From Opitutales bacterium (GTDB lineage: Bacteria; Verrucomicrobiota; Verrucomicrobiia; Opitutales; UBA953), in contig JAILGB010000013.1 of NCBI GenBank assembly GCA_024697185.1, positions 93,383 to 157,382 on the forward strand: a stretch of DNA of 64,000 nucleotides, read 5' to 3'. The notes beneath the pieces were generated by a model. It saw nothing but the letters and a program-made list of their open reading frames with translations, searched no databases and was not told the DNA's origin. Made by a program: the position numbers and the translations under genes. Position 1 is the stretch's first letter. Each line of letters starts with the position of its first letter. Below are positions 62,162-64,000 of this stretch, in pieces.

Positions 62162-64000
62162 CTATTTAAGACCTTTGACAAAATCGTCAAATGTCTTATC
62201 TTTACAATCGCCTTCGCTCATACACCACACATGCCAATCATTTTCCCTTTTTATCGGTAGATAATACAAATGCGGAGTTACTTTAGAAACGGCTGTATAA
62301 AAGTCTTTTAGGGTCTTTACTTTCCCCTTATATTCCTCACTGTCAATGTTCTGACTTGTCGATGCGTTCAGACTTTTGACCTCGAAGATATGTATTCTGT
62401 CGTGACTGTCTTTCATCACGAAGTCGGGATAGGAGAAATGCCGCCCGCCATTGTAATACTCGTATTTGATTTCAGAGTTTTCCAGAAAGTTCTTGCCGAC
62501 AAGCAAGATTTCTTCGTTCGCAACCGGCACGGTTTTTATAATGCCTTTCTTTTGCAAATCGAGCAATTTCTTTGCCCACTCTTTTTCGGATTGAGAATCG
62601 AAACTGAACTCGTCATCGTCAATGTCGCGTTTCCATGCCCACATACCCATAGTGCGTTTCTGCTCGGTCGGTGTATATGACGAACGATAAGGAAATGTAG
62701 CTTCACACACCTTGCCGCTTTCGTCTTTCGTCACCACCATATATTTGGAATAGTCACAACAAGTCTTGTTTATCTCTTTTTTTATAATGTCAATATTGTT
62801 CGTGAAAGTGAAGAACTTGTCGTATGAATTCATGTATTTTCCATAATGTTCCTGCACTTCGTTGGTTGTTTTCTGCAAGTCCCGATACAAGTCGAAAATG
62901 CTTTTCGGAGCCAGTTCGTCTGCCGCTTTCAACCCTAATTTTTCAATGTCAATCGTTTTTGCGGTTTCAAACAGTCTCAATCGTGTGGTTTTGATTTTTA
63001 CCTCTTTTTGAATTTCGTTGTTCACTTCATTGCCGAATAGTAGTGTCAGTTGAACCGAATTTTCGTTCTTTTCTTTCACGCCCCACACGTATGCGGTAGA
63101 AACCAACTCTTGCGACTCTTTGTCTAACTTTTCAAAATCCAGCAGCCTTGGATTCCTGCGCACACGCCCGATGACTTGCTCGTCAAGTTGTTTGCTCTTT
63201 GAATCTCTGATTTGGTAGAGCATACAGGCACGGCGGATGTCCCAGCCTTCGGTGATTACCATTTTGAAAATGATGATGTCGATTGTGCTGGTGTCGAGTT
63301 TTGCAAAGTATTTCCACTTGCTGAGCGGTTGCTTCTTTGCTCCGAGAATATCGTTGGTGTCGCTACCTTTTGCAGTGCCGCCGTTTTTATCGAGAATCAG
63401 CATCCATTTCAATTCCTTGTTCAGCAAAGTCTTCTTAATTTCCAAGATTTCATCATCAGCCTTGTCTTTGTTTGAGATTTGGATGATCATGCAAGGGTTT
63501 ACGCCGATATTTTTGTCCAGATAGGCTTTTTTTACTTCGACAAATTTTGTGAGCGCATCTTCCAAAGTGTCGGTATCGTCGCCCATTACAACTTTTTTTA
63601 TCAGATGAGCCGCCACAGCATCGCTCTCCTTGATTTCCACATCGGGAAATTGTCCGCGTGAGAGTTTTGGAGTTGCAGAGAAATTTATCACCTTGTCGAA
63701 GAATGTTTTTCTCAACTCGTCCAAATTATTTGTAGCTTGATGGCACTCATCCTTGATAACATAAATGTCGTGTCCTGCACCACTTTCAGCACCCAAACCT
63801 TTGATTTCGTCCAAAAAACGGAGTAATGTTGCGTCATCTTTCAGCTTCGACTTGTCTTTATACAGATCGCGCGGCAAAACATAAACATTGTAATCCGTCG
63901 GGATAAAGAGACTTCCCTCTGTCCCGTTTTCACTGCTGATAAGGTAAGGATTGAGTTGTTTAAACTTGCCGTCGGCAATATATTGCTCAAAAGCCTCGTA
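62162..64000 (-). CDS. DEAD/DEAH-box helicase-nuclease, type III restriction (Res)-like (partial)
   Basis: The gene enters from the right edge and its N-terminus is not visible; about 612 residues remain. Helicase motif II is DECH (in VIKDECHQATNN), motif III SATPK, and motif VI lies in QVIGRVRRNP. The strand after it, VITEGWDIRRACML, is typical of the type III Res / superfamily 2 group. A PD-(D/E)XK endonuclease site closes the protein (SYPDFVMKDSHDRIHIFEVKSLN). The methyltransferase or other partner would lie beyond 64000. Codon choice (ATA, AGA, GTA, TCA) and the total absence of the GGGAACG oligomer differ from the neighbours, so recent transfer is likely. Confidence 0.8.
   Translation of the reverse strand, partial: YEAFEQYIADGKFKQLNPYLISSENGTEGSLFIPTDYNVYVLPRDLYKDKSKLKDDATLLRFLDEIKGLGAESGAGHDIYVIKDECHQATNNLDELRKTFFDKVINFSATPKLSRGQFPDVEIKESDAVAAHLIKKVVMGDDTDTLEDALTKFVEVKKAYLDKNIGVNPCMIIQISNKDKADDEILEIKKTLLNKELKWMLILDKNGGTAKGSDTNDILGAKKQPLSKWKYFAKLDTSTIDIIIFKMVITEGWDIRRACMLYQIRDSKSKQLDEQVIGRVRRNPRLLDFEKLDKESQELVSTAYVWGVKEKNENSVQLTLLFGNEVNNEIQKEVKIKTTRLRLFETAKTIDIEKLGLKAADELAPKSIFDLYRDLQKTTNEVQEHYGKYMNSYDKFFTFTNNIDIIKKEINKTCCDYSKYMVVTKDESGKVCEATFPYRSSYTPTEQKRTMGMWAWKRDIDDDEFSFDSQSEKEWAKKLLDLQKKGIIKTVPVANEEILLVGKNFLENSEIKYEYYNGGRHFSYPDFVMKDSHDRIHIFEVKSLNASTSQNIDSEEYKGKVKTLKDFYTAVSKVTPHLYYLPIKRENDWHVWCMSEGDCKDKTFDDFVKGLK

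Overview
The window looks like a bacterial chromosome segment from the PVC group, most likely Verrucomicrobiota (inference). The support is a very long GreA-type factor of the kind known from Chlamydia, a PEP-CTERM protein plus an EpsI-like exosortase accessory protein, few Shine-Dalgarno sequences, and many A/T-rich starts with promoters lying almost on the start codon. Nearly all of it is ordinary core chromosome. There is no rRNA, IS element, prophage or CRISPR array, and no gene-free stretch longer than about 280 bases.

Layout. 1-5.5 kb: ADP-forming acetyl-CoA synthetase (cut by the window), a CDF metal transporter, two secreted proteins that may share a knotted beta fold, a PD-(D/E)XK nuclease and a TrpB2-type synthase. 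5.5-15.4 kb: groES-groEL, purH, an aminotransferase, serA, fbaA, and a pdxJ-acpS-EpsI-like operon. 15.4-30.5 kb: a GH31 lipoprotein glycosidase, hisF, a DUF2238 membrane protein, an adenylate-kinase-like enzyme, an M18 aminopeptidase, mdh, a lactate permease, aspS, a thioredoxin-like protein and a CorC-family protein. 30.5-38.9 kb: a feoA-feoB-Cys-rich iron operon behind an outer-membrane barrel gene, then secG-pgi-coiled-coil-lipoprotein. 38.9-48 kb: valS-mraY, the PEP-CTERM protein, an RluA-type enzyme, alaS and tRNA-Arg(CCT). 48-62 kb: a sigma-54 activator facing a probable sigma-54 small RNA, the long greA, a ribB operon with envelope proteins, a STAS protein, and a five-gene Gld-like ABC operon. 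62-64 kb: a helicase-nuclease of type III restriction type, cut by the right edge and apparently foreign.

Two signals stand out. First, the oligomer GCGGGAACG / CGTTCCCGC is scattered through genes and intergenic DNA in both orientations and in every reading frame. My hand count of the 7-mer GGGAACG/CGTTCCC is about 210, against about 8 expected for equal base frequencies. Inverted pairs of it form most of the transcription terminators, as uptake sequences do in Neisseria and Haemophilus. It is absent from groEL, fbaA and the long greA, and from the foreign-looking helicase. Second, between tRNA-Arg and the sigma-54 activator gene there is a near-perfect -24/-12 promoter, a terminator about 85 bases downstream with no convincing ORF between, and two upstream palindromes at enhancer distance. 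One of these palindromes recurs exactly just upstream of the activator's own start codon. This is the layout of a sigma-54-controlled small RNA with its dedicated activator.
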